Part shown: positions 4,957 to 5,574 of the stretch, piece after piece
Layout of the letters: every line of letters starts with the position of its first letter
Numbering within the stretch: the first letter of the stretch is position 1
DNA from: Acidobacteriota bacterium
GTDB taxonomy: Bacteria; Acidobacteriota; Terriglobia; Terriglobales; Acidobacteriaceae
Assembly (NCBI GenBank): GCA_021778875.1
Contig: JAJYBT010000241.1
Span: forward strand, 1 to 5,574
Reading direction: 5' to 3'
DNA: 5,574 nucleotides
The notes under the pieces: generated by a model
The model's database searches: none
Told to the model about the DNA's origin: nothing
The model's input: the letters and a program-made list of their open reading frames with translations, nothing else
Made by a program: the position numbers and the translations under genes

Positions 4957-5574
4957 TTGGCTCAGGCAGAAATCGGCATCATCGGCGGCAGCGGACTCTA
5001 CTCCATGCCCGGATTCACCAACGTCCGCGAAGAGCGCGTGGAAACGCCCTTCGGCGACCCTTCCGACGTTTTCGTCCTCGGCGAACTCGAGGGGCGCAAA
5101 GTCGCCTTCCTCGCCCGCCATGGGCGCGGCCATCGCATCCTGCCATCAGAGCTGAACTTCCGCGCCAACATCTACGCCTTCAAGAAACTCGGCGTCGAGC
5201 GCATCCTGTCCGCCTCAGCCGTCGGCTCCCTCAAAGAAGAGCACAAGCCCACCGACTTCGTCATTCCCGACCAGTTCATCGACCGCACCTTCCATCGCGT
5301 CTCCACTTTCTTTGGCGATGGCATCGTGGGCCATGTGGCCTTTGGCGATCCCGTTTGCGCCACCGTCGCCCGCACCGCGGCCCAGGCCTGCGCCACGGTC
5401 GGTGTCGTGGGCAAACTGGGCGGCACCTATGTCTGCATGGAGGGCCCGCAATTCTCCACCAGGGCCGAGTCGAACCTCTACCGCAGTTGGGGCGCCGACG
5501 TCATCGGCATGACCAACCTGCAGGAAGCCAAGCTGGCCCGCGAGGCCGAGATCTGCTACGCTACCGTGGCCATG
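4957..5574 (+). CDS. mtnP: S-methyl-5'-thioadenosine phosphorylase, partial (cut by right edge)
   Basis: The visible 206 residues belong to the purine nucleoside phosphorylase/MTAP family, which splits methylthioadenosine with phosphate into adenine and methylthioribose-1-phosphate in methionine salvage and polyamine by-product clearance. Seen here: [10 protein letters not shown] (6-15, phosphate-binding loop), RHGRGH (54-59), SASAVGSL (85-92), [14 protein letters not shown] (98-111), [12 protein letters not shown] (161-172) and [19 protein letters not shown] (183-201). Family members are about 270-300 aa, so roughly the last third, including the TDYD-type base-specificity region, lies outside the window. 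Start: TTG at 4957 with AAGGAG six bases upstream gives [11 protein letters not shown], a normal family N-terminus; ATG at 4930 would add nine residues without a good ribosome binding site. It has its own likely promoter and is not tightly coupled to cysG. A 5'-methylthioinosine or general purine nucleoside phosphorylase is the main alternative. Confidence 0.9.
   Translation, partial: MAQAEIGIIGGSGLYSMPGFTNVREERVETPFGDPSDVFVLGELEGRKVAFLARHGRGHRILPSELNFRANIYAFKKLGVERILSASAVGSLKEEHKPTDFVIPDQFIDRTFHRVSTFFGDGIVGHVAFGDPVCATVARTAAQACATVGVVGKLGGTYVCMEGPQFSTRAESNLYRSWGADVIGMTNLQEAKLAREAEICYATVAM

Noticed and set aside
1..5574. CRISPR array, insertion sequence, integrase, tRNA or rRNA
   Set aside because: No regularly spaced repeats, terminal inverted repeats with transposase, or RNA gene signatures were seen. 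The window is occupied by ordinary housekeeping-type genes.

Overview
The window reads as a stretch of bacterial chromosome with fairly high GC content (by eye around 60%). The gene set and protein styles suggest an Acidobacteriota-like soil bacterium: Tat-exported DUF362 protein, ferredoxin-type sulfite/nitrite reductase beside a fused CysG, then MTA phosphorylase. That placement is inference from memory of gene families. No similarity search was possible.

Left third (1-1278, minus strand): two consecutive genes for probable twin-arginine (Tat) exported proteins. The upstream one (259-1278) is a DUF362 protein. The second starts 12 nt after its stop codon, has a strong ribosome binding site, and runs off the left edge, so only its N-terminal 82 residues are visible. 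They look like one operon of unknown function.

Middle (1279-1741): a 463-nt divergent intergenic region. It holds a weak candidate promoter for the DUF362 gene, a 7-bp-stem hairpin, a possible 54-codon small ORF with a good ribosome binding site (1501-1665), a 12-nt tandem repeat, and a strong intrinsic-terminator-like hairpin with a U tract (1684-1725). The hairpin lies directly in front of the sulfite/nitrite reductase gene and points the same way. With no long plus-strand gene before it, it looks like a leader attenuator or the end of a short RNA.

Right two-thirds (1742-5574, plus strand): a siroheme-[4Fe-4S] reductase of the NirA/SirA family (565 aa), then a full-length CysG-type siroheme synthase (458 aa) 11 nt downstream. 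The second enzyme makes the cofactor of the first, so this is a coherent assimilatory sulfite (or nitrite) reduction operon. After a 129-nt gap with a promoter-like -10 element and an inverted repeat comes an S-methyl-5'-thioadenosine phosphorylase gene (methionine salvage), probably with a TTG start, cut by the right edge. Sulfur assimilation beside methylthio salvage favours sulfite over nitrite as substrate.

No mobile elements, CRISPR arrays, tRNA or rRNA genes were seen. I do not see a clearly novel multi-gene system. The most interesting signals are the leader terminator with its small ORF, and the cysteine layout of the reductase.
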